In this document: piece after piece, positions 13,628-21,152 of the stretch
Layout of the letters: each line of letters opens with the position of its first letter
Position numbering within the stretch: position 1 is the stretch's first letter
NCBI GenBank assembly: GCA_020846515.1
Contig: JADLDX010000432.1
Location: 1-21,152 of the forward strand
Source: Pirellulaceae bacterium
GTDB taxonomy: Bacteria; Planctomycetota; Planctomycetia; Pirellulales; Pirellulaceae
Length of the DNA: 21,152 nt
Direction: 5' to 3'
Position numbers and translations under genes: made by a program
The notes under the pieces: generated by a model
Told to the model about the DNA's origin: nothing
Database searches by the model: none
The model's input: only the letters and a program-made list of their open reading frames with translations

Positions 13628-15478
13628 TCACTTGAGCCAACTGGCAAAATTCTCGCGCTGCGCCGGCGTGGGCTCTTTGGCTGGCTCCAGTTTCCAAGCG
13701 GCTGGTGGCTTGGCTGCTAAGATCATTGGAACCTCGATCAACTTACCTCGCCGCGCTAAATGAATCTTTACCGTGTCGCTGACGTTGTATTGCTTCAGCC
13801 GTTCCTCCAGCGGTTCGGTCAAGCGAAAGCCATCCACGCCGATCAACTCGTCACCAACATTCAATCCAGCGCTGTACGCAGGGGAATCTTCCACAATGCG
13901 CGTCACGAACAACTTGGCATCGAGCGTCACACCGGTCCAAGCTTCGGGCGTCTTCTCGGGTTGAGCAGCCGCTTCGCCAGCTTTCGGCTTATCAGCCTCT
14001 TTACCCTCGTCAACTTTTTCTTCCGCCGGACTGGCCTTAAACACCATACCCAACCAATCAAGCGCTGGCTGGTAGTCCAGTTCTGTCGTCGAGTTCACCG
14101 TTTGATCAAACCAACTCTGCATATTGCTACCTGCAACCTCGCTGGCCACAAGCGTTATCTCGTGGTTGGTAAAGCCATCCTTCTCGGCATAGCGTTGATA
14201 CAGCCCGCGCATGACGTCGTCGAGCGACTTCTGGTTATTGGTCCGCTGGCGAATGTGGGCATCCAATAAGAAGCCTACGATGGCACCTTTGATGTAATAG
14301 TTGACCGATGTGTTGGATGAGTTCTCGTCAGGCCGATAGAACTTGATCCATGCATCCCGTGAAGATTCGACCAGCGATTGCTTAAGTCGACCGGGACCAG
14401 TTTGCAGCGTCTCGATTTGTTTGGACAACGCAGCCAAGTAGTCTTTCGATGAAATAACCCCGGCCCGAACCAAAGCCAGTTCGTCGTAGTAACTAGTGAT
14501 GCCTTCCGATACCCACAATTCATCAAAGTAGACTTCGTTCTCGTAGTCGTAGTGAGCCAGCGCTCGCGGTCGCAGTCGACGTACATTCCATACATGAAAG
14601 AACTCATGGCTGACCAGTCCGAGCCACTTCTTATAGTTTTTGGGATTGCGGAAACTCCATCGACTGGTGATCAAAACTGTCGAGTTGTTATGTTCCAGGC
14701 CACCACCAGACTCGGCGATGATGTTGAAGAAATAATAGCGTTTGTAAGGTACCGCGCCCCACATCTGCTGATGCTCCGCCACGATCTTGGCAACATCGGC
14801 GGCCGCCGCCTCGCCGTTCCAGTAAGGATCGCCACCTTGATTGACTAAGAAATGTTCGGCATCGCCAACTCGAAAGGGATGCACTTGAGGGTTACCAACG
14901 AATATCGGCGAGTCGACCAATTCATCAAAATTTGAAGCACGATAGGTATGAGCTGCTGCACCTACTGGATGCTCCATGGCCGTTAGTGATTGACGCCAGA
15001 CCGCTGGCAGTTGCAACTGAACCGTGTGCTCATCGGCCAGCAGTTGCGAGCAAGTCATAAACGTAGCAGCTGGCGCCAACATGCCAAAGTCGGCGTCGAC
15101 GAAGTTGGTACGCACGGACAACTCATTGCAATACACGCGATAGCGTACCGTGAATCCTTCAGCGGCCACGCCCGAGATCTTCCAGCGATTCTTGGTCGTC
15201 TTGCTCCACGCCAAAGGTTTATTATCTGCTCCGACGGCTACAAACGAATCAACTTGCCGAGCGTACTCACGCACCAGATACGATCCCGGTGTCCACACAG
15301 GCATGAACAACTCGATGTCGCCCGCTTGCTTGGGAACTATCTTCGCCTCAACCTGCACATAGTGCGTATGCGGCGCATCAATGGTGACTCTGTATTGCAC
15401 CGCACCTGCGTCCACATACACGGTAGTATGGGCCAGCCAGATGAACCCAACTGCCAAGCAGCGTACCAGTCCAGACAT
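13628..15478 (-). CDS. M61 family metallopeptidase with PDZ domain
   Basis: The 616-residue protein is an exported zinc aminopeptidase-like enzyme of family M61 (glycyl aminopeptidase). A signal peptide covers about residues 1-25. An N-terminal beta-rich domain with FMPVWTPGSYLVREYAR (58-74) follows. The catalytic core has GGGLEHNNS (258-266), HEFFH with zinc ligands H291 and H295 and catalytic E292, and the third ligand E325 in LWVSEGITSYYDE. A lysine/glutamate/alanine-rich linker (about 480-507) leads to a C-terminal PDZ domain (about 512-590), shown by AYSAGLNVGDELIGVDGFRL. The order matches known M61 proteins. The natural substrate is unknown; peptide turnover in the periplasm is likely. 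It lies 167 bases after aroA on the same strand. The ATG at 15478 gives the signal peptide; there is no strong ribosome-binding site. Confidence 0.92.
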   Translation of the reverse strand: MSGLVRCLAVGFIWLAHTTVYVDAGAVQYRVTIDAPHTHYVQVEAKIVPKQAGDIELFMPVWTPGSYLVREYARQVDSFVAVGADNKPLAWSKTTKNRWKISGVAAEGFTVRYRVYCNELSVRTNFVDADFGMLAPAATFMTCSQLLADEHTVQLQLPAVWRQSLTAMEHPVGAAAHTYRASNFDELVDSPIFVGNPQVHPFRVGDAEHFLVNQGGDPYWNGEAAAADVAKIVAEHQQMWGAVPYKRYYFFNIIAESGGGLEHNNSTVLITSRWSFRNPKNYKKWLGLVSHEFFHVWNVRRLRPRALAHYDYENEVYFDELWVSEGITSYYDELALVRAGVISSKDYLAALSKQIETLQTGPGRLKQSLVESSRDAWIKFYRPDENSSNTSVNYYIKGAIVGFLLDAHIRQRTNNQKSLDDVMRGLYQRYAEKDGFTNHEITLVASEVAGSNMQSWFDQTVNSTTELDYQPALDWLGMVFKASPAEEKVDEGKEADKPKAGEAAAQPEKTPEAWTGVTLDAKLFVTRIVEDSPAYSAGLNVGDELIGVDGFRLTEPLEERLKQYNVSDTVKIHLARRGKLIEVPMILAAKPPAAWKLEPAKEPTPAQRENFASWLK

Positions 15479-15636
15479 AAATTACCTGCAGGTTAGAGAA
15501 TATGCTTTGCCGAGCTCTTAGTGGCTCTTGGTTGTTCTTAGTTTAGTTCAACCTCACGGCTATCCGACACTTCGGGCGGACAGAAACTACGCAGCGAACA
15601 CCCGGGTGGCAGAACGGCGTGAATTACCCGAGTTAA

Positions 15637-15650
15637 CCTGAGGTCTCAGG
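15637..15650. other. 14-bp palindrome over the aroA stop
   Basis: CCTGAG-GT-CTCAGG is a 6-bp inverted repeat with a two-base centre that overlaps the TGA stop of aroA (15646-15648). No T run follows. It could be a weak transcript end or chance. Confidence 0.25.
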
Positions 15651-16968
15651 ACACTAAGTGCTGCAGCTCCGACCAATAATTGGGGTAGGTCTTGGCTGTA
15701 CAGGCCGGATTGAGGATGCGCACGCCAGGGCGCCGTAGTCCAACCAGCGCCAAGCTCATGGCCATGCGATGATCGTTGTAGGTCTCGATCGTTGTGATGC
15801 CACCCGCCGTAACGCTGGCCTCTGGTTCGCTCGCCGGCCAGATCGTCAGTCCATCTTCGTGTTCGTCGACGCGGCCACCGAACTTGCGCAGTTCGCGCGC
15901 CAGATCTGCGATGCGGTCGGTTTCTTTGTGTCGATTATGGGCGACTCCGCGCACGCGTGTCGGCCCATTAGCAAACAAGGCCACGGCCCCTAATGTCTGG
16001 ACCGTATCACTGATGTCCGACATATCGACATCCACACCCTGCAAGGCACCGGCCTTCACGCGCAGTGAGTGACTCTGCTGGACAATTTGGCAACCCATCT
16101 GCTCCAGCACTTTACAGAAACGCACGTCGCCTTGCAGACTTTGACTGGATAAACCTTCGACCGTCACATCGCCGCCGGTAATGGCCGCGGCAGCCCAAAA
16201 ATAACTCGCTGCGGACGCGTCGGGTTCGATCTCGTAGTTGGCAGCAGTATACCCAGTAGCGGCGATATCGATCGGACCGCTGGCTGGGCCCGAGACTCGA
16301 GCACCAAAGGCCGACATGACGTGCGCCGTCATGGTTACGTAGGGCACCGATACCAGTTCGCCCTCAACCTCCAGGCGAACTGTGTCTGCGGCCAACGGAG
16401 CGGCCATCATCAGGCCCGAAAGATACTGACTGGAAATGTTACCGGCCACCCTGGCCACTCCACCGGACAGACCACGGGCCGAAACTTTTACCGGAGGACA
16501 ATCAGCACGCATTGAATTCAAACTCTGGACGTTCGCGCCTAGTTGCCTAAGCGCCACCAGCAAATCGCCAATCGGTCGCTCACGCATGCGAGCAATACCG
16601 TCCAGCGTGAACTCACCCTGACAAGCAGCCAACGCGGCTGTCAAAAAACGAATCGTCGTTCCGCTGTTACCAATAAACAGTTCAGCAGTGCGCTGAGGAA
16701 GATTGCCGCCACAACCTTGAATGTTCAGATGACCTTGTTCCACGTCACCATCGATTACGATGCCCAGTTTGCGCCAGGCTTCGATCATCACCTGCGTGTC
16801 TTCGCTGTCCAGCACACCGGTCAACTTCGAAGTCCCGCGCGCCAGCGCCGCTAAGACCAGCGCGCGATTGGTCAGACTCTTGCTGCCTGGCGGTCGAATG
16901 GAACCCACGACGGGGCCGCACGTGGCCATGTCCACCGCCGCCTGGCTAGTCGAGTTGCTTGAGGTCAT
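15646..16968 (-). CDS. aroA: 3-phosphoshikimate 1-carboxyvinyltransferase (EPSP synthase)
   Basis: AroA joins shikimate-3-phosphate and phosphoenolpyruvate to give EPSP, the sixth step of chorismate synthesis. At 440 residues it is near the usual length (E. coli 427). Motifs: PPGSKSLTNRALVLAAL with K30, DSEDTQVM (54-61), GNSGTTIRFL (100-109), RMRERPIGDL (128-137), SSQYLSGLMMAAPL (179-192), EPDASAASYFWAAA (258-271), HNRHKETDRI, and a DHRMAMSLAL motif near the C-terminus. The first 18 or so residues lie before the fold. The ATG overlaps the stop of the upstream propeller gene as ATGA, so translation is probably coupled. There is no separate ribosome-binding site. No other aromatic pathway gene is in the window. 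Confidence 0.96.
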   Translation of the reverse strand: MTSSNSTSQAAVDMATCGPVVGSIRPPGSKSLTNRALVLAALARGTSKLTGVLDSEDTQVMIEAWRKLGIVIDGDVEQGHLNIQGCGGNLPQRTAELFIGNSGTTIRFLTAALAACQGEFTLDGIARMRERPIGDLLVALRQLGANVQSLNSMRADCPPVKVSARGLSGGVARVAGNISSQYLSGLMMAAPLAADTVRLEVEGELVSVPYVTMTAHVMSAFGARVSGPASGPIDIAATGYTAANYEIEPDASAASYFWAAAAITGGDVTVEGLSSQSLQGDVRFCKVLEQMGCQIVQQSHSLRVKAGALQGVDVDMSDISDTVQTLGAVALFANGPTRVRGVAHNRHKETDRIADLARELRKFGGRVDEHEDGLTIWPASEPEASVTAGGITTIETYNDHRMAMSLALVGLRRPGVRILNPACTAKTYPNYWSELQHLVS

Positions 16969-18209
16969 TTATCGGCCGCGATCTTCCACAGAGCATCGAC
17001 GCTGCGAACAACCAGCGAGTTACCGATGATTGCGGGCGAACCGAGCACTTCTTCACCCAATTCGCTCTCACCGACTATCTTGCCTTCGCTGCCCGATACA
17101 TCGACTGTTACACAACGACCCTTCATACCAAAGATGTAAAGCTTGTCGCCAGCCACAACCGGTGATGCCCAGACCGATCCGATTTCGCCCAAACGAGTTT
17201 GCCAGAGCAGCTTGCCATCTAAATCGGTGGCTGCCAGCACAGAACCTTTAACGGCCAACACAGCCTTGTCGGTGACAACCACGGATGAATTACCGGGTGA
17301 TACACGTGGGGCTTCCCATAACAGCTTGGGTGCCTCTAAACCACGCGGCAGGTCGAAGGCCTTGAGGTTGCTGCCTGGTATGTAAAACCTACCGTTGACG
17401 GCTACCGTAGTTGTGACGGAAGAGCATTTTTCGTCCAACTTCCAAACTTCAGAACCGCTCCGTGGATCGATGGCTGACAACCCCTGAGAACTCTGTAACA
17501 ACACGACCATCTGCCCGTCCGCACCGCGCAACGTGGCCGGTGATGACCAATTGGCTTTGCGGGGGCGTTCAATTTGCCACAGAGTTGCACCAGTCTTGGC
17601 ATCAATGCCCGCGGCAAAGGAGTCCGCCTGGCATTCACTCTGCACAACCACCACACCGCCAGCCAACACCGGTGACGAACTCATACCGACGTCATTACCA
17701 ACCTTGGGATTATCGTAGGCCAGGCCGCGATACCACATAAGATTGCCTTCCAAGTCGTAACAAACCAAGTCGTTCGAACTAAAGAAGGCATAAACTCGCT
17801 CGCCATCGCTGCAGGGCGTGGGCGCTGCATTAGCACTGGTTGGATGGCAGAATGGTCGACCAGTCGCCTTGACTTTACGCGTCCAGAGTTGTATGCCCGA
17901 TTGGCTGTCGACACAAGTTACTTCGCACCAGCGCTGCTCAATGCCGCTGCTGCTGGTGGAGAAGATGCGATTGCCCACGGTGACCGGACCACTGACTGCT
18001 CGACCAGGCAGTGGACTTCGCCAGGCGACGTTTTCAGCCGACTTACCCTCAGCGGACACGGTAAACTTCACGGGCAAGCTGGCCTTGGGTGCAAAGCCAT
18101 TGCCGCCATTGCCTAGAAAGCTAAGCCAATCTTCACCCAAGCACACAGGGCTGGCGCTGGTCAACATCACAGACAGCACAATAGCGCTTCTGAAAATTTT
18201 GCGAATCAT
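16965..18209 (-). CDS. Secreted PQQ-like beta-propeller repeat protein
   Basis: The 414-residue protein has a signal peptide (basic MIRKIFR, hydrophobic AIVLSVMLTSA, likely cleavage near PVCLGE at about 25) and then a run of beta-propeller blades. Blade-type segments include GIQLWTRKV (105-113), YDLEGNLMWYRG, IDAKTGATLWQIE, AIDPRSGSEVWKLDE and AATDLDGKLLWQTRLG, all with the G-x-x-W signature of PQQ-binding-like repeats. Such proteins act as periplasmic or outer-membrane-facing scaffolds (BamB) or quinoprotein-like enzymes. No catalytic pair for PQQ enzymes is evident, so an enzymatic role is not supported. In planctomycetes they are common and mostly uncharacterised. The gene ends in an ATGA overlap with aroA, and begins 72 bases after the jelly-roll gene stop, suggesting one transcript. 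Confidence 0.85.
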   Translation of the reverse strand: MIRKIFRSAIVLSVMLTSASPVCLGEDWLSFLGNGGNGFAPKASLPVKFTVSAEGKSAENVAWRSPLPGRAVSGPVTVGNRIFSTSSSGIEQRWCEVTCVDSQSGIQLWTRKVKATGRPFCHPTSANAAPTPCSDGERVYAFFSSNDLVCYDLEGNLMWYRGLAYDNPKVGNDVGMSSSPVLAGGVVVVQSECQADSFAAGIDAKTGATLWQIERPRKANWSSPATLRGADGQMVVLLQSSQGLSAIDPRSGSEVWKLDEKCSSVTTTVAVNGRFYIPGSNLKAFDLPRGLEAPKLLWEAPRVSPGNSSVVVTDKAVLAVKGSVLAATDLDGKLLWQTRLGEIGSVWASPVVAGDKLYIFGMKGRCVTVDVSGSEGKIVGESELGEEVLGSPAIIGNSLVVRSVDALWKIAADK

Positions 18210-18263
18210 ATTTCGGCACTCATCTGAGTAGTTTGGTTTGATCTGAATATGGAAGGACTGGTC

Positions 18264-18283
18264 AATTAATCTGTCGATTAATT
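18264..18283 (-). other. AT-rich inverted repeat after the jelly-roll gene
   Basis: AATTAAT (18264-18270) and ATTAATT (18277-18283) are perfect 7-bp arms around CTGTCG, starting at the stop codon of the gene at 18282. It may slow transcription between this gene and the beta-propeller gene; with seven A-T pairs and no T run, termination is doubtful. Confidence 0.3.
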
Positions 18284-19505
18284 ATTGAGCTGGATTGCCT
18301 ACGGCTTGCGTCACAGGAATGGCCAAACCGGTTTCATCGGTGAAGCGCACCATGAACGAGAAGTCTTGTGCCCAAGCTTCGGTCTGTTCATTTTGGCAGA
18401 GCTTGAGCAAGACCGTGTTGGCGCCCCGTTTCAATTGCGTAGGGGCCACATATTGGTCGATTTGTGAACCAGTGTGATACACATTATTGACGTTGGCCGG
18501 CTTGCCATTGACCCAAATTTTGTTGGCATTAGGTGAGCCGAACCGCACCTGGCAATCCAAATCGGCTGGCGAATCGATGGTCGTGAAGGCATACACGACC
18601 GCCCCTTTTTCGTTCAGGAAAACAGGATTCAGATCGATTGAACCATCTGGTTTGTCGGTCGATACAGGTTGCCAACCGACTTGACTGTTTTCGCCCTTGC
18701 CTGGGTAGGTTCCCTTTTCAGTGACTTTATTGCTCCGCGCGTATTCGTCTTCGGGTTTATAGACGGTGTCAAACCCGACTTCTTTGCGGTTATCAAACGG
18801 GCCCACAACTTGCCAGTTGCTGATAAAGCCGAATTGCTGGCGGCGATTGACTTCAACGCCGAGTTCTTTGAGCACGTCAGCCACAGCATTTACTTGCACG
18901 TGTTGGCGAGCCGCCTTGAGTAGTTGTTGATAACCCACCAGTGCCTTTTGCTTGAGAGCTTCATCGGCTTTGGCGCTCTCGACGCTCGGTAGCTTCTTCA
19001 TGACCAATTGAATGGCTTCGAAGCGAATGTCCAAACTGGAATCTTCCGTCCGGCCATCAAGCAGTTTTTCACGCAACTCAGTATTTCCGGCGGCCAAGCG
19101 ATCCAATGCCCAGTACCGCACTTCACCATCCGCTGCTTGATTGGCCAGGATGCGTTCAAGTGCCGCTTGAGTGGTTCCAGCGGGTTGTCGGTCGGCCACA
19201 GCTTGAGCGATGCTGAGCAGCCAATTTTTAGCGACTGGATTGGCACTACCAGCCTTGCCTAGCAATGATTCCAAACCGCTTCCGCTGGCGATCAGTTTTT
19301 CGGCAGCCGCGTGGGCAGCGGCCACGCCGCCTCCACCGCGTTGAATCTTCAGAATGGCATCGATGCCCTCTTGGGCCCTGGCGCGGCCCTGGCCGGTGGC
19401 AGCCAGCGACAAGCAGGCAAGCATCGCGAGGGCGGTGAAATGGGAAGTTTGGTGCAACCAGCCAAACCGAGTAGTAGAGGCAGGCATGTGGCAAAAAATT
19501 CTCAT
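18282..19505 (-). CDS. Secreted protein with helical repeats and a jelly-roll-like C-terminus
   Basis: From the ATG at 19505 the product is 407 residues. I recognise no enzyme. The N-terminus has a hydrophobic stretch, TALAMLACLSLAATG, ending in an ARAQE cleavage-like site, so it is probably exported. The next part (about 45-200) is alanine- and leucine-rich and looks like HEAT-type helical repeats (YWALDRLAAG, DIRFEAIQLVMKKL). From about 215 it turns beta-rich, with NWQVVGPFDNRKE, KIWVNGKPANVNNVY, and LKRGANTVLLKLCQN, as in galactose-binding or PA14-like jelly rolls of planctomycete exported proteins, suggesting carbohydrate or surface binding. An ATG at 19487 would remove six residues and gives a tidier signal peptide; a TTG at 19538 is less likely. 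It leads a minus-strand run with the beta-propeller gene and aroA. Confidence 0.75.
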   Translation of the reverse strand: MRIFCHMPASTTRFGWLHQTSHFTALAMLACLSLAATGQGRARAQEGIDAILKIQRGGGGVAAAHAAAEKLIASGSGLESLLGKAGSANPVAKNWLLSIAQAVADRQPAGTTQAALERILANQAADGEVRYWALDRLAAGNTELREKLLDGRTEDSSLDIRFEAIQLVMKKLPSVESAKADEALKQKALVGYQQLLKAARQHVQVNAVADVLKELGVEVNRRQQFGFISNWQVVGPFDNRKEVGFDTVYKPEDEYARSNKVTEKGTYPGKGENSQVGWQPVSTDKPDGSIDLNPVFLNEKGAVVYAFTTIDSPADLDCQVRFGSPNANKIWVNGKPANVNNVYHTGSQIDQYVAPTQLKRGANTVLLKLCQNEQTEAWAQDFSFMVRFTDETGLAIPVTQAVGNPAQ

Positions 19506-19673
19506 GCTAGGCTTCGCAATAAAGATGGTTTCGGACAACGCTCACGCTTCAATAAGGTAACCTGTAATGGTTGCCGTTGCCACGAGGGATGTAGCTTTGG
19601 CTGCACAAGTGAGCCACGCCGCTGCCCAGCCCAATTGTGGGCACTTTCCCCTATGCCCTGTTCTAGCCCTGTT
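19506..19673. other. Divergent intergenic region before the glycosyltransferase
   Basis: This gap separates two divergent genes, so both promoters should lie here. I see no clear -35/-10 pair or ribosome-binding site. The plus-strand frame stays open across it, but that part overlaps the opposite gene further left and has no membrane or family features. Confidence 0.4.
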
Positions 19674-20993
19674 ATGGAAATGGATGAACTCGACGTGGCC
19701 AGTATCTCGGGCAACGAAAATCCGGGCTCAGCATCGCCGGTGGGACTTTGGTCGCTTCTAGCCGTGCTTATTGTGGCGGCAATTAGCTTATCGGCAGCGC
19801 GGAGTATCTGGCGCTACGACGCTCCAGAGATCGCAGAGTTTGATCGCTCCCGCCAAGGACAATTCGACTTTCATAATGGCGTGTACTTTCCTGCTCGAGC
19901 CTTCATCGACGGCGTCAGCCCTTATGGCGATTCATTTAGTCAGCAGTATCCGGTCACGCGCCCTCTGCCGCTGATGTCGCCACTTTTACTGGTGCTTCAC
20001 GCTCCACTAGCGATGCTGCCTGTGCGGGCAGCGGAGTGCCTTTACTTCACCTTCAACGTCGGCCTTTTGATGGTCATTGCCTGGCTGGGCGTGCATTGGC
20101 TGGCCAATGCCCAGCAACGAATCACCTGGTTCCTGATAGCGTTATTGTTGATAACTGCCAGCCGGGCTGGACACACGACCTTATTCACAGGTTACTTGAC
20201 CCCGCTTATGGTAGTGGGCACGCTCTTGGCCGTTTCATTCTCAAAATCCAATCCATGGCTAGCGGCTATGGGCGTGGCATTAACTTCATGCAAACCAACC
20301 TATGCGATCCCGTTGTTCCTGCTGCTGTTGGCACGTGGCGACGGGCGGGCGGCCTGGCGCGGACTGGGCATGTCGATCGTCTGCGCGGTTGTGGCCGTGG
20401 GTAGACTGCTGCTGGTGGCTACGCCCACGCAACTCTGGGCTGACATACAGCACGGCCAATCCGCGCATATGAGTGATTCCTATGAACTACCGATTAACAC
20501 CTGGACGCGCATCGATTCCTTGGCTTTAGTCGCCAAGTGGGCTCAATGGGCGCCTGGTGAAGTCACGCATTTGGTCGTGATGACCTTGCTGTTGCCTCTG
20601 CCGGCCTTAGCCTTATGGCGTGTGCAGTTCATACGCGATTCTCAATATGCAGCTGGGCTTTCCAGTGGCCTGATCGCCGTCAGTATTCTCTCGACCTTGT
20701 ATCATCACGTCTACGATGCGCTGCTACTGTTTCCAATCGCTTGTGGACTGTGGTTGGGTGAACCGAGTACGCTGCGTGGAACGCGGACGATCCGTATGAT
20801 TGTGGCAGCCTTGCTGCTGATGGTCGCCTGGAACTACCCCAGTTCGGAGCTATTCATTAAAAGTGGCGGCACTTTGTCAGAGGAAACTCGTCGCATGATT
20901 ACCAGTACCGGCCCAGTCGCCCTGACGGCCGCCTGGCTTGGTATGTGTGCCTTACCTTGGCTCTCCCGACAAAACGCCAGGCATGTTACGTAA
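19674..20993 (+). CDS. GT87-type (DUF2029) membrane glycosyltransferase
   Basis: The 439-residue product is a polytopic inner-membrane protein of the GT87/DUF2029 type, related to polyprenol-phosphate-mannose-dependent mannosyltransferases. After a first membrane helix (about 25-43) comes the family signature DFHNGVYFPARAFIDGVSPYGD (shown by DFHNGVY, 65-71, and GVSPYGD, 80-86), with the acidic residue expected of GT-C enzymes. Further membrane segments follow at about 98-115, 120-140, 151-163, 176-195, 200-212, 220-240, 290-305, 318-333, 340-354 and 365-378, and a CKPTYAIP motif (196-203) fits the family's KP loop. The sugar and acceptor are unknown. The start is uncertain: in-frame ATGs at 19653, 19674 and 19680 all lack ribosome-binding sites. 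The open frame reaches back to 19311 but overlaps the opposite gene, so that part is excluded. Confidence 0.8.
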   Translation: MEMDELDVASISGNENPGSASPVGLWSLLAVLIVAAISLSAARSIWRYDAPEIAEFDRSRQGQFDFHNGVYFPARAFIDGVSPYGDSFSQQYPVTRPLPLMSPLLLVLHAPLAMLPVRAAECLYFTFNVGLLMVIAWLGVHWLANAQQRITWFLIALLLITASRAGHTTLFTGYLTPLMVVGTLLAVSFSKSNPWLAAMGVALTSCKPTYAIPLFLLLLARGDGRAAWRGLGMSIVCAVVAVGRLLLVATPTQLWADIQHGQSAHMSDSYELPINTWTRIDSLALVAKWAQWAPGEVTHLVVMTLLLPLPALALWRVQFIRDSQYAAGLSSGLIAVSILSTLYHHVYDALLLFPIACGLWLGEPSTLRGTRTIRMIVAALLLMVAWNYPSSELFIKSGGTLSEETRRMITSTGPVALTAAWLGMCALPWLSRQNARHVT

Positions 20994-20998
20994 CTTTA

Positions 20999-21026
20999 TT
21001 TACATGTAAAGTATAATACTTTACAT
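20999..21026 (+). promoter_or_regulatory. Palindromic operator-like site with TATAAT
   Basis: ATGTAAAGTAT (21004-21014) and ATACTTTACAT (21016-21026) form a perfect 23-bp palindrome with a one-base centre. A consensus -10 hexamer TATAAT lies at 21012-21017, at the palindrome's middle. A second overlapping palindrome, TTTACATGTAAA, covers 20999-21010. The ATGTAAA heptamer thus occurs three times in 28 bases. No good -35 is visible. It probably controls a plus-strand gene beyond the window. Confidence 0.5.
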
Positions 21027-21152
21027 ATCAAGCATTATTTTTCGGTCGGAGAAACGCGGAGATTTCAAGCACCAATCCGGTAACTTATTCCCGGACAAGA
21101 GCTCTGAACAAACTGCGTAAGCATTTACGCGAGTAGGACTAACCGTACGCGA
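21027..21152. other. Non-coding right edge
   Basis: No open frame or ribosome-binding site is evident. GCGTAA-GCAT-TTACGC (21115-21130) is a small hairpin. The region probably forms the leader of a gene that starts outside the window. Confidence 0.4.

Noticed and set aside
19311..19673. Long N-terminal extension of the glycosyltransferase
   Set aside because: Its first part overlaps the opposite-strand secreted-protein gene, has no membrane or family features, and the GT87 part begins after 19674.

Overview
The window looks like chromosomal DNA from a planctomycete, most likely a member of the Pirellulaceae. This is an inference from gene content and style. It carries secreted glycine- or proline-rich low-complexity proteins, a secreted PQQ-type beta-propeller protein, a secreted jelly-roll-like protein, an M61 peptidase with a PDZ domain, many genes without Shine-Dalgarno sequences, and loosely packed intergenic DNA with short tandem repeats. 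No ribosomal or transfer RNA gene, CRISPR array, prophage or complete insertion sequence was seen.

Layout. Positions 172-5336 hold four minus-strand genes: a three-domain aldo/keto reductase - P-loop kinase - HAD phosphatase fusion, an LdhA-type D-lactate dehydrogenase, and two neighbouring secreted proteins that appear to be diverged paralogues with their shared segments in a different order. A 10-bp-stem hairpin lies between the paralogues. recG (5709-7829) is on the plus strand and converges on a minus-strand nagB-nagA pair (9720-8025) for amino-sugar phosphate catabolism. The nagB start is fixed by a strong GGAGGA site 13 codons inside the longest open frame. A plus-strand 74-residue zinc-ribbon protein (10196-10420) has a good sigma70-like promoter and a GGAGG site.

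Positions about 10430-11610 hold the most unusual stretch: a non-coding array of related palindromic units lying between two convergent genes. Units begin with GGGGACACAGACAAT-like ends, finish with GTGTGTCCCC, and carry one or two copies of GCTAGC. Fifteen exact GCTAGC occur in about 1 kb. Full units are about 166 bp and short forms about 53 bp, with half-units and segmental duplications mixed in. No transposase is present. It is best read as a non-autonomous, REP- or MITE-like repeat family that expanded locally.

Positions 11692-20993 hold a FAD-dependent amine-oxidase-like enzyme (minus), a Uma2-type nuclease-fold protein (plus), then a minus-strand run consisting of a jelly-roll-like secreted protein, a beta-propeller protein, aroA (EPSP synthase, joined to the propeller gene by an ATGA overlap) and an M61 peptidase. 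The window ends with a divergent plus-strand GT87-type membrane glycosyltransferase. A 23-bp perfect palindrome that contains TATAAT follows it at the right edge and may be the operator-promoter of a gene beyond the window.

Apart from recG, ldhA, nagA, nagB and aroA, the genes are recognised at family level only. All statements come from reading the sequence; no database search was run.
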